NCBI GenBank assembly: GCA_033220425.1
Contig: CM065648.1
Span: forward strand, 1-64,000
DNA: 64,000 bases
From: Lepraria neglecta
Lineage: Eukaryota; Ascomycota; Lecanoromycetes; Lecanorales; Stereocaulaceae
Direction: 5' to 3'
A program made the position numbers and the translations under genes. The notes beneath the pieces were generated by a model. The model was given only the letters and a program-made list of their open reading frames with translations, did no database searches and was not told the origin of the DNA. Shown here piece by piece: positions 1-11,302 of the stretch. The stretch's first letter is position 1; each line of letters starts with the position of its first letter.

Positions 1-320
1 TCCGCTGAGGACCTTTACCTGTATGTCCTAGATAAAGGGTCGCCCCGGCAGTGGTTTACCGGCCACCTCTAGCACTGTCTAATTAAGGCGATTCTGATTC
101 CGTCCTCGGATTGGAAAACGGACCACTCCTTGGCGAGATAGAGAGGGATCTAAGTCGATAGCCAGTGTAGAATCCGCTGAGGACCTTTACCTTAATATTA
201 TAGGTAAAGGGTAGACCCGGCAATGGTTTACCGGCTACCTCTGGCACCGGCTGATCGAGGCCGTTCTAATACTATCCTCGGATTGAAAAACGGACCACTC
301 CTTGGCGAGATAGCGGCGGC
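1..320. repeat. Left direct-repeat array, about 172-bp unit
   Basis: Two head-to-tail copies of a roughly 172-bp unit start at 1 and 173; both begin TCCGCTGAGGACCTTTACC and end near CTTGGCGAGATAG. The same unit, in the same orientation, recurs three times at 4224-4640 on the other side of the recombinase-like gene. The left units keep most of their C and G, whereas the right units have lost many to T and A. Confidence 0.85.
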
Positions 321-397
321 GGAAACGAGGGGATCGATAAATAGGCTATATAGACTACTTCCTGTTGTATTTCACCGCCTCCTAGACGGAGGATACA

Positions 398-3300
398 CTA
401 GCTCTTCCTATGCTGCATGATTTGAATAAGGAGCTGTAGCTGCTGTTGCTGATGCTACTGAAATAGGAGTGACTGCTGGTGTAAATGCTGCTGGAGGAGC
501 TGCTGCTGTTGTAAGTCTATCGGTAGAGACGGCGTCGCCGGCGCTGATATGGCGGTTGGCGGAGGGAGATCGGCTGGCTCTATCGCAGGCTCTCGTAACT
601 GGGGGAGAGAATCCGTCGGAGCGGGTCGTTTTCTACCCCGGGGCTCAGGACTTGTCTCGAGACGTTCAGACCCGTCTATACCTGGGAAGTAGGACCTACC
701 GTCGGCGGTACTTATAGGACCCTCCGCCGAGAGATTTGAATCATCTCCAGGCGGTACGCTATCCGATCGTCCTACCGATCCAATAGTTACTGAATCTTCA
801 CCTCGGTCCTCCTGTAATGGTTGAGCGGGCTCCTCGGCTGGCTGCTCCTCCACCGGGGGCTCCGAGGGCTCCGAGGGCGCCTCCTGCAGCTAGAGCGTAT
901 GCCATAGTAGGCTAACCCGGCGATATCGCTCGCGAAACTCCCTGATCTGCCCATCACCGTCCTGGACCAGACGCCCGTATATCGTACCGGCCGTGTTGTT
1001 CGAATGGCAAGCCTGCCGGTCAAGGGTTTGACTCGTCTCGCTGTCGGCCTCGCGATCGAAATACGTCCCCTTAGGGATGAACTCGCGTGAGATAGCGATA
1101 GCGGTGTGGCGCCAGGACGAGATCGCCAGCGGCACCTGGAGCTCCCGCGCGGATTCCTGCCGCAGGAAGTGGGACAGCTGGCTCGGGTCCCACGTCGTCT
1201 CCGCCCTGGCCTAGAGGAACGCCGAATCCTCAGGCTGATCGTAGACAAGACGGCTGAGCTGCTGGGAGAAGGGTAGAACCAAGACGAGGTATTGAACGAC
1301 GACCTGGCTGAGCGCCGGGGGTAAATATCGATGGATAATCTTCAGGGATCCGCCGATGGAGTAGCCTTTATGGTACAGGGTGACAAATCCTAGCAGACCC
1401 TGCTCGATATAGATGTTTCGATAACCGCCGTGGAAGGTGTTGCGGTATCGCAGACTGAATAGCTCCGTCCCCCTCGCGGGCTGCCCGCCGAGGATAAAGA
1501 TTAGTATCGATAGCCGCGTTAGAAACCGTCGAAGGAGCTCCAGATACTGTCGGACACGGGCTACCTGCCATTGAGGATCCTTCGGTGGCTGACCGGCGAC
1601 GCGCCGCTCTGACTGGAAGAACTGCTCGCGTAGTATGCGCTAGTCCAGCACGCGATTAATAAGCCACTCCTGCCACCGAGCCAGATCGTTCTGCGGCTCC
1701 TGCAGGAAGGACCAGCCGGTTTGAGCGTTAGCGGGGTTATCCCTCAGCTTACCGAGATCGAACCGTGGGATACTCGGCTCGTGCGGCTGCGGTAGGCAGA
1801 GCTCGCTTAGCTCGGCGCAGAGGGCCTCCGTTTACTAATGTAGAAAGCCCCGAAATGCTTTAATATCCAGGGTGATATCTTTGAAGGTGAGACTAGACCG
1901 ATCATCCGCCCACGTGATATAGCCGGCGCTCGTCGTGTTGTTCCGAATCCGTCTACCCTGGGAGCGCAAGGTAAGAATCCAGCCAAACGGCGTATGGCCG
2001 TCCCGAAGCAGGCAGCGGGCGCGGTAGGCGCGAAGCATATCAGCGGCGTGCTCCACCTTACCGGCCTCCTCGGCGTAGACGCTCGCCTGAATAGTAAGTA
2101 GCTGGGTGATTTTGACAAAGGCGGATAGGGTTAGGGTGTAATTGCAGGCGTCGTAGAAACGACCCTATCGAGCTTGGATCAGCAGGGCCGGGGGGTTAGG
2201 GGGAACGGTAGAGATTAGTTGGTAGGAGAAGGGAAGAGAGGGAGGAGCTCCGTACCTGCTTCTCGTCGATCCCTAGGATCGCTAGGAACCCGACGACGGT
2301 GGACTGGTAGATACTCTGGGGCAGGATATGCTCCAGCAGCGCCATACATAGCCGCGCGAGGACTCGGTCCAGCTTCTGACGGCGCTCATTCAACGCTTCT
2401 ACGGTAACGCCCTCTCGGCCCTGAAGCCCGACCAGCGTATAGGCCTCGCGGATACTCCGCCGTAGTCCGGTATACTGATTCCGCGTCAGGATAAACGGAA
2501 AGGTCGGATTAGCCTCGTCTCTCGATATACTATCAGTATCAAGATCCTCGACGGCGGCAATAGCGGTCCAGACTTCAGGATCCGCGGTCCGGTATAAGAA
2601 GCACCGATATACGAAGCACAGCAGGCGCTTCTATACGTTCTTGTACTCCCGGTACGTCCCTTCTCGGAGCTGCGTGGTTAGCGGTCGTCCCGCCTTGGTT
2701 GCGTGGTCGGTAAACATATTGATCATGGTCTGATCGAAGATATTGATCCGTTCCGTCAGGACCGAGGCGCGCGCTTCCTCGATAATCCGATCCAGGCTCT
2801 GGCTGAATTCGCGCAGGATCGTCTCGGTCGGTCGAGGGGGGTCGACCAGAGGTAGGATCTTCCGTAGCTCGTAGCCCTTGAGGAATTCGGCCCACTGCGT
2901 GATCCGGAGCCAGGGATTCGCCTCGGTCCGATCGGCTGGGGCGAGGATACCTAGATGATCCTGCTGCTGCTGCGCCGTCGCGATTGTCTGTAGCTGGGTT
3001 CGTACGCGCTGCTGGATCCTCGCTGTGTATACAGTCTCGGTACCTATCTCGATCTCCGCGGGGATACCCGGCGGGTTCTGAGCTGGAGGGTGGGCAGCCG
3101 CAGCCGCCGCTGCTGCAGTTGTAGCAGGTTCAATGATTTCTAGGAAGAAGCTGCCGGTACCCGCGGTGAATAGCCGTTGGCAGCGAATATCGCGGTGCCA
3201 TGGATCTGATTCTGATCCTCGGTTCCTGACGCTAGCGACGCTTGGCCGCCCCCGTCCTCGGTACTTGGTATAGTTATGAGCGCTCCCGCAGTGCCTTCTG

Positions 3301-3632
3301 AGATTCTCCTCGGAGTGGCCTATATAGGGACGCGGGGTGGTCGAATCGCACCGGTGACATCGTAGTCCGTCCTTGAAGACGGGAATATGGGGGATAGGCG
3401 CGTCCAGGGATCGCGGGAGCAGGGATAGCAGGTCCTCGCTCAGCGCCAGAGAGACCTCGTTAGTAAAATACTGTAAGACGGCCTGACGGCGGCTTGCTAG
3501 AAGGTCCGGATGGAAGCGCTTCAGATGGGCCTTGAGCCCGGGGTTAGGAACACCGCCTTGACAGCGCGTGCAAATCACTACGCGAAACGGGGTATAGTAT
3601 TCAAAACATTCGATAACTCCGTCAGGCATCAT
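398..3632 (-). pseudogene. OrsD-type C2H2 / tyrosine-recombinase-like protein, RIP-decayed
   Basis: One frame can be followed on the minus strand from an ATG at 3632 to about 398. The N-terminal part carries two C2H2-like fingers (CTRC..HLKRFH and CHRC..LRRHCGSAH) as in OrsD-domain (DUF3505) proteins. A 91-nt intron (2165-2255, GTACGG..TCGATAG) joins the parts in frame. Downstream is a recombinase-like module: an arginine box QPARGTELFSLRYR, a lysine in LYHKGYSIGG, SWRHTAIAISREF (H..R box) and CHSNNTAGTIYGR with the candidate nucleophile tyrosine, then WHTL. A Q-rich tail follows. About seven in-frame TAG/TAA codons (near 2633, 1837, 1834, 1642, 1213, 892, 457) stand where CAG, CAA or TGG would be expected, so RIP killed it. 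An ATG at 3857 is in frame, but it runs through a minisatellite. Cryptons use such recombinases; the RecQ helicase that often accompanies OrsD proteins is not seen. Confidence 0.72.
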
Positions 3633-3714
3633 CTCTATTAGATAGACGGACTCTCCCCTAACAGTATCTCTCTTTATTAAATAGTTATTATCTATAGCCG
3701 GATAGACTGTTAGA

Positions 3715-3808
3715 CACGCGGACGCGGACGCGAACGCGCACGCGGACATCAACGCGCACGCGGACATCAACGCGCACGCGGATATCAACGCGCGCGTACG
3801 CGTCCGCG
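3715..3808. repeat. 18-bp minisatellite
   Basis: The unit AACGCGCACGCGGACATC repeats at 3733, 3751, 3769 and, degenerate, at 3787, with related GCGGACGCGGACGCG upstream. It lies just 5' of the recombinase-like gene. Because 18 is a multiple of three it lengthens the open frame upstream of the likely start, giving a repetitive Ala-Cys-Ser stretch I treat as non-coding. Confidence 0.85.
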
Positions 3809-3933
3809 AAGATAGGACGAGAGGGGGTTTCAGGATCATTGATAATCGGTCCGTCAACCGCGTCGAGAGGGGTTCAGTCTAATTACCCTATTGGTGGTAT
3901 TTATAGATGGCCTGTAGGGGGTAAGAGGTTCAG

Positions 3934-4098
3934 TCGGATTAATGCTTGGCGGGTCGATCGCCAGGGGGGCTCGGTCGGATTAATGCTTGGCGGGTCGATC
4001 GCCGGGGGGGGCTCAGTCGGATTAATACTTGGCGGGTTAATTGCCGGGGGGGCTCAGTCGAATTTCCCGCCTGACCCTGAGTCGGATTTCCCCCCGAC
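3934..4098. repeat. 41-bp tandem repeat
   Basis: Units beginning TCGGATTAATGCTTGGCGGG start at 3934, 3975 and 4017, with a broken fourth at 4058. C-to-T drift is visible between units (GGGTCGATCG versus GGGTTAATTG). The repeat sits between the recombinase-like gene and the right direct-repeat array. It also opens a spurious 127-codon frame at 3839-4222. Confidence 0.85.
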
Positions 4099-4223
4099 CG
4101 AGCCCCTGAGTCGGATTCGGGAGAAAAGGAGCGGGGGCCGAGTCCAATTGCCCAAGACTTTAGAGAGGTCTCTAATAGTTACTAAATTATCTAACCTAAT
4201 TATATCCTATAGAATTAGCTAGT

Positions 4224-4640
4224 TTAGAACCTATTACCTTAATATCCTAGATAAAGGATAACCCCGGCAATAGTTTAGTAGCTATCTCTAGTACTATCTA
4301 TTTAAGGCTATTCTAATTCTATCCTTAGATTTAAAAAACGGACGACTCCTTAGTATAATAGAGAGGGATTTAAGTTAATAGCTAGTTTATAATCTATTAC
4401 CTTAATATTCTAGGTAAAGGGTAACCCCGGCAATAGTTTAGTAGCTACCTCTAGTACTATCTACTTAAGGCTATTTTAATTCTATCCTTAGATTAAAAAA
4501 TAGATGACTCCTTAGTAAGATAGAGGGGGATTTAAGTTAATAGTTAGTTTAGACTCCGCTACCTTAATATCCTAGGTAAAGGGTAGCCCCGGCAATAGTT
4601 TAGTAGCTACCTCTAGTACTATCTATTCGAGGCTATTCTA
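4224..4640. repeat. Right direct-repeat array, RIP-degraded
   Basis: Three copies (the block ACCTTAATAT at 4236, 4399 and 4561, so 162-163 bp apart) of the same unit found at 1-320. The copies here are much richer in A and T, with CCGG changed to TAG in many places. Same orientation as the left array, so the gene between them is bracketed by direct, not inverted, repeats. Confidence 0.8.
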
Positions 4641-4645
4641 ATTCT

Positions 4646-4860
4646 ATAGGCTAGTAAGTAAGTAGGTAAATAAGTAGGTAAGCAAGCAAGTAAGTAAGTA
4701 AGCAAGTATATAGGCAGGCAAGTAAGTAAGTAAGTAAGCAAGCAAGCAAGCAAGCAAGTAGGCAAGTATACAGGCAAGTAAGCAAGCAGGCAAGCAGGTA
4801 AGTAGGCAAGTAAGTAAGTATACAGGCAAGCTAGCAAGTAAGTAAGGAGGTAAGCAAGCA
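4646..4860. repeat. (TAAG/CAAG)n microsatellite
   Basis: About 215 bp of tetranucleotide repeat, mixing GTAA, GCAA and GGCA steps. It opens leucine/tyrosine/cysteine-rich frames on the minus strand that are not genes. Confidence 0.95.
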
Positions 4861-5057
4861 ATATCTATCTTACCTCTGCCTCTGAGCCTCGCTGGTATAT
4901 GAAGCTACCTGCGGCCAGATAGCCGGCGGTCCAGCTAGGCCTGGAGTAGGGCTATACTGAGGGGCGCCGGTTAATCTCAGGTCGCTTAACCAGGTGCCGA
5001 CTATATCAGCGCCGGTCGCTACGGTCCAGGTAGTAGGTGGCGGTAGAGCTATAGAGG
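4861..5057. other. Unassigned, GC-richer segment beside the Ngaro element
   Basis: About 200 bp with far fewer TpA steps than the DNA on either side. A minus-strand frame (5094-4870, 74 codons, proline-rich, containing GADIVGTWLSDLR) runs from here into the Ngaro terminal repeat. I do not recognise it and cannot support it as a gene. Confidence 0.3.
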
Positions 5058-5571
5058 TTAGTATTCTCACTCCTGAAGCTATATACACCGGCACAAGTGG
5101 ATATGTAAATAGATGCTTAGGCGGTCTAACGCCAGGGCTAGCAGGCCTAGAAAGGCTACAACAGGTGCCCCAGCGCTAGAAAACTCCTATGCCTAGGCGG
5201 CATAGACCTGGAGTGTAGATAGGCTATATATAGGCTATATATAAGGTGCGGGTAGGCGGGAAAGAACTACTATAGCTCTGAAAGAGATAAACTCGACTAA
5301 AGAGCCAACTACTAGTAGGATGCTTATACAAATAGTGCTCTCAGGAAGCACGGATCTCTCGCTATAGCCTATGGTTATGGCGTATGGCTGAAACCGTATC
5401 TGATTATGAGATATACTAACCCACAGTCCTACTATAGCGATTAGTGTTCTCACTCCTGAAGCTATATACACCGGTATAAGTGGATATGTAAATAGATGCT
5501 TGGGCGGTCTAACGCCAGGGCTAGCAGGCCTAGAAAGGCTATAACAGGTGCCCCAGCGCTAGAAAACTCCT
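5058..5571 (-). repeat. Ngaro 3' terminal repeats B1-A2-B2
   Basis: Block B (131 bp) occurs at 5441-5571 and again at 5058-5188, both containing TTCTCACTCCTGAAGCTATA and GCGGTCTAACGCCAGGG. Block A2 (5261-5440) lies directly against B1; a 72-bp spacer separates A2 from B2. A2 is about 180 bp and matches 15932-16111. Confidence 0.8.
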
Positions 5572-6609
5572 AAATAACACCCAAATAACGCCCCCGTAGA
5601 GGGTTTCTGAGGAAGGCCTCGCAGGGTAGCTCCTAGCGAGTATCGCTAGTACTAGCGCTGCTGGTACCGACGTAATACTATAAGTATTCGCTTAGGATAA
5701 GTAACTATATATAGACGATAGGAGTCCGACTTCTATCGCCCTAGTAGCTGGATTTCTTTATTACTAAGGCCTGCCTCTTATATAGAGGTAGCGGCCCCCC
5801 TACGGAAGGAGTATCCTAAATAATAACCTTCTACCCTGAGTAATATAAGTACTTAACGAAGGTAACTCGTAGTAATCTCCGTTATAAATACAGAGCCTCC
5901 TAGCTAGAAGAGGGGACTATTTAGTATAGTCTTCTACTTAAATAAATAGCGTAACGCCTTAACTACATATACTCTATTATTAGAAGCTACGATAGTAAGG
6001 GTAATACCCTGCCTAAAAGGGTCCGTTTTTAATACTAGGAGGGTAAGCTCTAGATAGTTCTTATATAGCCTTACTGAGTGACGAGTTAGGAACTACTAGC
6101 TGAATTTATAATTATTATAATCTTTTACGGTATAGGTAAACTCCCCTATATAGAGGAATACGGCGAATACAAGGTAAAAGGCCGTATATAATATTGAACT
6201 AGTCTCGTTATACTAGTTAAAATAAGGGAGGATTTATAGGAGTAGATCCTTAGTAATAGGACGTCTTTCTTTTGTCCCGGCCTCGCCCTATAGATATCGT
6301 ATACCCGCTATTATACGTTCTAATTATAGGTTATAAAATACTACGAGGCTCCTATAGCCTATATCTATATACGTTAATCTAACGCCTGTCAAGTAGGCCT
6401 TAACTGTCTTTACCTTGACCCTTTTCGTGCTAAGATCTACTATCTAACTAGCTAATAAGTTTACCGTCGCTAGGAAGGGAGGTATACTCCCCCTAAGTAT
6501 ATAATAGGTAATATATAACTGCGTTAGTGTGGTATACGTTTTTCGGGTTTTTATTACTAACCCCTACTATAGGAGTCAAGCGGCTTCTCGTAGTAGTACG
6601 GTCTAACTA
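5572..6609 (-). mobile_element. Ngaro tyrosine-recombinase region, fossil
   Basis: Minus-strand translations show the N-terminal SAM-like stretch and the catalytic-domain start typical of DIRS/Ngaro recombinases (for example VKTVKAYLTGVR and ASNNRVYVVKALRYLFK). The region lies 3' of the RT/RNase H part, as expected for the order, and is broken in many places. It is cut from the RT part by the copia element; the target duplication TACCA marks the cut. Confidence 0.65.
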
Positions 6610-6614
6610 TACCA

Positions 6615-6831
6615 TGTTGAAATTGGGTAGCCTTCGATATTACATAGTAGTTGCCGGGTCAATAACTAAGCGAGCATGCCAAGGCGCTAGTATATAGGAG
6701 AGAAAATCTCTGCATTCGTAGCTAGATTTTCTAAAGACAATTTAAGCAGTATATACATTCAGATAACATGTTTGTATAGGCTTGATTCATGATACTATCC
6801 AATCACATCGATCGTCCTGGAGATTTCAATA
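6615..6831 (+). repeat. Copia copy 1, 5' LTR
   Basis: 217 bp, direct repeat of 12865-13081 and of the copia copy 2 LTRs at 19654 and 29267. It begins TGTTGAAATTGGG and ends GATTTCAATA. Confidence 0.9.
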
Positions 6832-9800
6832 GGTTACGAGCCTAGGCCGCCCGCTGCCCTGAGAATCGATTGCTGCTAGAACTGCTAGTAAGTCCCCTAT
6901 CTGATCGGAAATGGACGACGACGATACGAATCAATCCCCTAGGTAGGATAAGACGAAGAAGATCACCTTTGAACTACTAGATGGACCTACTAACTATAGA
7001 ACGTGGGTGTAGATTATGAAGCCGACGCTGTTAGAGATAGAGTACTGGCTTATTGTGACTGGTAAACTACTAAAGCTAGATATATTGTTAGAAGAAGAGA
7101 TATAGAAGGCTATAGAGGTATATAAGGGTGATATACTTAAGAAGATAGAGTTTAATAAGATTAGACAAAGCTAAAAGAAAGAGCTAAGTTAGTAGGAGAA
7201 TATGAACTTTAAGGCGGCCGGCTTTATCTCACGGTACTGTAAGCTATATATATAATAATAGCTACTAGAGGATATAATAGTATAGGAGCTGTAGGAGTAC
7301 CTAAAGCGGTACTCGCCAAAGGGATGGGCTGCTAAGTAGTATATTATTAGAAGGATAGAAGAATTGGAGTATAAGAAGACGGATACTCTAGCGCCCTTCT
7401 ATAGTAAACTCTATAAATTATATATAGAGGCGAAGACGATGGGTATTACCTTCGATAACTTTATATTAATAAAATATCTTCTAAATATTGATAAGAACTA
7501 TAACGAATTGATCTTAAGGACCTACGATAAGGCCTAGGACGAGAAGGATCTACTATCCCTATAGTATATCTATAACCGAGCTATAGAGGAAGAGGTACGC
7601 TAGATATAAAGAAATGCGGATAAGAATATATATCTGAATTTGGCAAATAAGAATTCGAGAACGAATCTTAAGAATAACTAAGGATCTAGTGCTAAGGATA
7701 ACTATAAGAATTATAGATAGAAGTATTCCGAAGGCAAATGTCCGGCTAAGGGCCGGAAATGTAATGAATACTACGAGAAAGGTTACTACTAAAGAGTCTA
7801 TCCGAATACTGAGTTAAAGAAGTAACTGGGATTTGTTCGGACGAAAAGGGTCAACTATACCAGTAGCAAGTTAGAATAGATTCTGGATTTAGATGCAACG
7901 GACTACTACTATAATAATCTAACCTTCTTTAAGACTTATTAAGAGAAGGTATAGAAGATATCTACGGCCGGAGGCGAAAATATAGTCGCTAATACCGTTG
8001 GTATAGTCGTACTTAGTCTAAGCGGTGCAAATCTTACTCTAAGAGATATACTATCTGCCTCTACTAGTATAAATCTACTTAGTCTACCTAAATTGCGTGC
8101 GGTAAAGATTGATATATAGTTCCTATACGGAGGCAAGGCGTAGATAATACATAAAGGCGAGGTGGTAGGATATACCAAATATATTAATAGTCTCTATATA
8201 GTTGAGACGGAGCTAAATGGAAGCTCTAATACTAATACCAAAGTTAATACAGTAGTAAAATCGTTATTAGATTCGAGGTTATAGTACTAAAGATTTGCCT
8301 ATTTGGGGTATAATAACCTATAGAAAGTTTAGGGAATGGTATTAGGTATAGATAGTATTCGCATTAAGTATCTAGATAAAATATGTAACGGTTGTATAAT
8401 GGGCAGGCAGGAGGCAAGGATCTCTAGAGTACCGGTGCCTAGAGCTAAGGAATACCTAGAGAAGGTCTATATTAACCTAATAGAACTACTAGATCAATTA
8501 TTTACAGGATATCGATATATAATATCCCTGAAGGATAATACGATAGGATTAATTTTCTGCCTGTCGCTAAAAGTAAAGAATAAGGTATACCTAAGACTAG
8601 TATAATAGGTTACTAAAAATGAGAATTAGTTAGGAAAGCGCCTTAAGAAACTATACTACGATAATAGGAAGGAGTTTAATACTAACCTATTAGATAAATA
8701 CTGCAAGGATCGCGGTATCATCTAGGAGTTCTCGGCGCCGTACGCCTATAAGCAAAATAGTAAGGCGGAGAGAAATAATCGGACGATTCTTTATTCGGTT
8801 CGATTAATACTATATATAATAGGACTACTAAAGTCATTATAGCTAGAGATTACTAAAGCAGTTAGATATATAAAGAATAGATCGCCTGGATTAGATAGAA
8901 AGACGCCGTTTAAAAAGGCAAATAACAAAAAACCCGATGTCTTAAATCTCAGGGTGTTAGGTTGCAGAGTATAGGTCTATATACCAAGAGAAAGACGGAG
9001 AAAACTTGACTACCGGTTATAGTAGGGTATTATAGTAGGATACCACGGCCGAAATCAATAGAAGATCTACTCGCTATAGAAGAAGACTGTTATAGTGTAT
9101 AGGGACGTTAGATTTAACGAATTAAACGTCTATAATCCTGCGCTAAATCGGGCAAAGAATTAGGAAGTCGTGATAGCTGATATATTAGAGCTATAAATCC
9201 CAGATGATAAGGTAGATACCTTAGTTTCTTACGACTTACTATAAGAACCCCAGGATGTCTAATTAGTAGGAGTAGTAGATAATTACTAAAGTAAGGGTAG
9301 ATTAGTAGGAGCAGTAGATAATTACCAAGATAATATATTAGTAGGAGACTCAATCCCGGATGAAGAATCAGGGGGAATAGCTCTATAGACGAGCGTAATT
9401 CTCTATCCCGGACTGCTACGCCTAATAAAGAGGTAGTAGTATTAATTGATAATATAGTGGAGCCAGTAGGTAGAAGAACCCGACTATGTAATAGAATTAT
9501 CGACAGGTTCGATTATACTAGTATCAACAAGGATTATATCTATAAGTAAGGTCCGCGAGCTTATATAATAGTAGTACTCGAGGTATTGTAGGAGGGTGAC
9601 CTAACCCTATTAGGATTACTATATAAGGAACTACTAAGCTATAATCAAGCTATACGGTTACTATAGAAAAATGAATAGTAGAAGGCTATAGATACCGAAA
9701 TAAACTCTTATAAAGAGAATCTTTCTTCTAATAACAGATTATCGCGACATTCGGAGCAATTCCGCACTTGTAGCCAATCAGAACATCTCTTTAGAGCTGC

Positions 9801-9839
9801 ATTTTCCTCTCTCGGCTAGCGCCTTCAACCACCAAAAGT

Positions 9840-10410
9840 TGAATCCGCTGCGCACTTCTTCGCAGTAATGCCCCGCGCCACATACGCTATATGATATCAA
9901 GATGATTTCATATGTTTTGGAGTTAATCATTAGCTTGCTTGCGTATCAAGAATTTTTAGAATCGGCCTATTTACGCAATAGTTATAAGCAAAAGAAGCGT
10001 TTTCGCCATGTTTTGCTTGCGCACCGTAACTTCTTCGCAGGACTTCCCCGCGCTACATACATCATATGATATCGAGATGATTTCATAAGTTTTGGAACCA
10101 AGTATATGCTTTCTAATACCGTCGAAATTTTCAAAATCAGTCTACTTGCGCAATAGTTATGAGCAAAAGAAGCGTTTTCACTATATTTTACAGGCAGTGC
10201 GAGCTTAGTAGCAAATACCAAGCATTGAGCTTGGCGCCTCCGGACCCTGGAACATTAAAAGTTGAATACGCACCGCAACTTCTTCGCAGTAATGCCCCGC
10301 GCCACATATGTCATATGATATCGAGATAATCTTATCAGTTTTGGAACCAAGCATACGCTTTCCAATACCGTCGAAATTTTCAAAATCGGTCTATTTGCGC
10401 AAAACTTATA
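9840..10410 (+). repeat. About 190-bp tandem repeats inside Helitron A
   Basis: Three diverged units each contain CTTCTTCGCAG, CCCCGCGC(C/T)ACATA and ATGATATC(A/G)AGAT, starting near 9850, 10027 and 10276. The same repeat is present in Helitron copies B and C in the opposite orientation. Confidence 0.75.
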
Positions 10411-11030
10411 AGCAATATTCGCACATGGCGATATGGCGCCGGATTGCCTATTCGCACATGGCGATATAGCGATCATGGCACCGGATGGCTCATTCGCACA
10501 TGGCGATATGGCGACGGATTGCCTATTCGCACATGGCGATATGGCGCCGGATTGCCCATTCGGCACATGGCGATATGGCACTGGATTGCCTATTCGCACT
10601 GTTGGCTATATGGCACCGGATTGCCTATTCGCATATGGCAATATGGCGATATATTGCCTATTCGCACATGGCGATATGGCACCGGGTGGCTCATTCGCAC
10701 ATGGCGATATGGCGACGGATTGCCTATTCGCATATAGCGATATGGCGCTGGATTACCTATTCTGCACATGGCGATATGGCGCTGGGTTACCTGTTCGCAC
10801 ATGGAAATATGGCACCGGATTGCCTATTCGCACAGTTGGCGATATGGCACCGGATTGCCTATTCGCACATGGCGATATGGCGGCAGGTTGGCTATTCGCA
10901 CATGGAGATATGGCACCGGATTGCTCTATTCGCACATGGCGATATGGCGGTAGATTGCCTATTCGCATATGGAGATATGGCACCGGATTGCTCATTCGCA
11001 TATGGCGATATGGCGGTATGCTGCCTATTC
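10410..11030 (+). repeat. 33-bp minisatellite inside Helitron A
   Basis: About 19 units of roughly 33 bp, typified by ATTCGCACATGGCGATATGG followed by CGCCGGATTGCCT. Because 33 is a multiple of three and stops are absent from the unit, several long frames arise on both strands (for example 234 codons from 10433 with an 11-residue repeat LFAHGDMAPDC). I treat these as repeat artefacts. Copy B has only about 11-12 units, so the array varies in length. Confidence 0.9.
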
Positions 11031-11281
11031 GTTCCGGGGGCATTCCAATGGCTTCCGGGGGCGAAAAGTATCCTGGAACCATCCAAACCATGCAAAGCTT
11101 CAAAGATTATTTCTGTATCCTAGAGCTATCTAAATAGCCAGCTCTTATATATACCAAAACCGTTACTATTATATAAAGTTATAGATAAGCTTATAATTCA
11201 ATACTATAGATAGATTACTTTCTAATTTCGCTTAAATTTTCTAAATAGAATATAAAATAAGCGAGATATATCCGTTTTACG

Positions 11282-11302
11282 GTAATCTTCTGTGAAGATT
11301 AC
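11282..11302 (+). other. Helitron 3' hairpin
   Basis: Perfect 9-bp inverted repeat around TGT, 13 nt from the element's 3' end at 11315. The same hairpin is at 41205-41225 in copy B. In copy C it is split by a 185-bp insertion. Confidence 0.85.

Noticed and set aside
3839-4222. Glycine-rich 127-codon plus-strand frame
   Set aside because: Produced by the 41-bp tandem repeat; overlaps the likely promoter of the recombinase-like gene.
4619-4861. Leucine/tyrosine/cysteine-rich hydrophobic frames that look like membrane proteins
   Set aside because: Translation of a tetranucleotide microsatellite; no start context or conserved content.
9840-11030. Regular repeats suggesting a CRISPR array
   Set aside because: Units are contiguous with no unique spacers, in a eukaryotic transposon; a CRISPR array is not expected or seen.
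10433-11137. 234-codon open frame (and further long frames on both strands) with an 11-residue repeat
   Set aside because: It comes from a 33-bp minisatellite without stop codons inside a non-autonomous Helitron; copy B and copy C do not keep the same frame or length.
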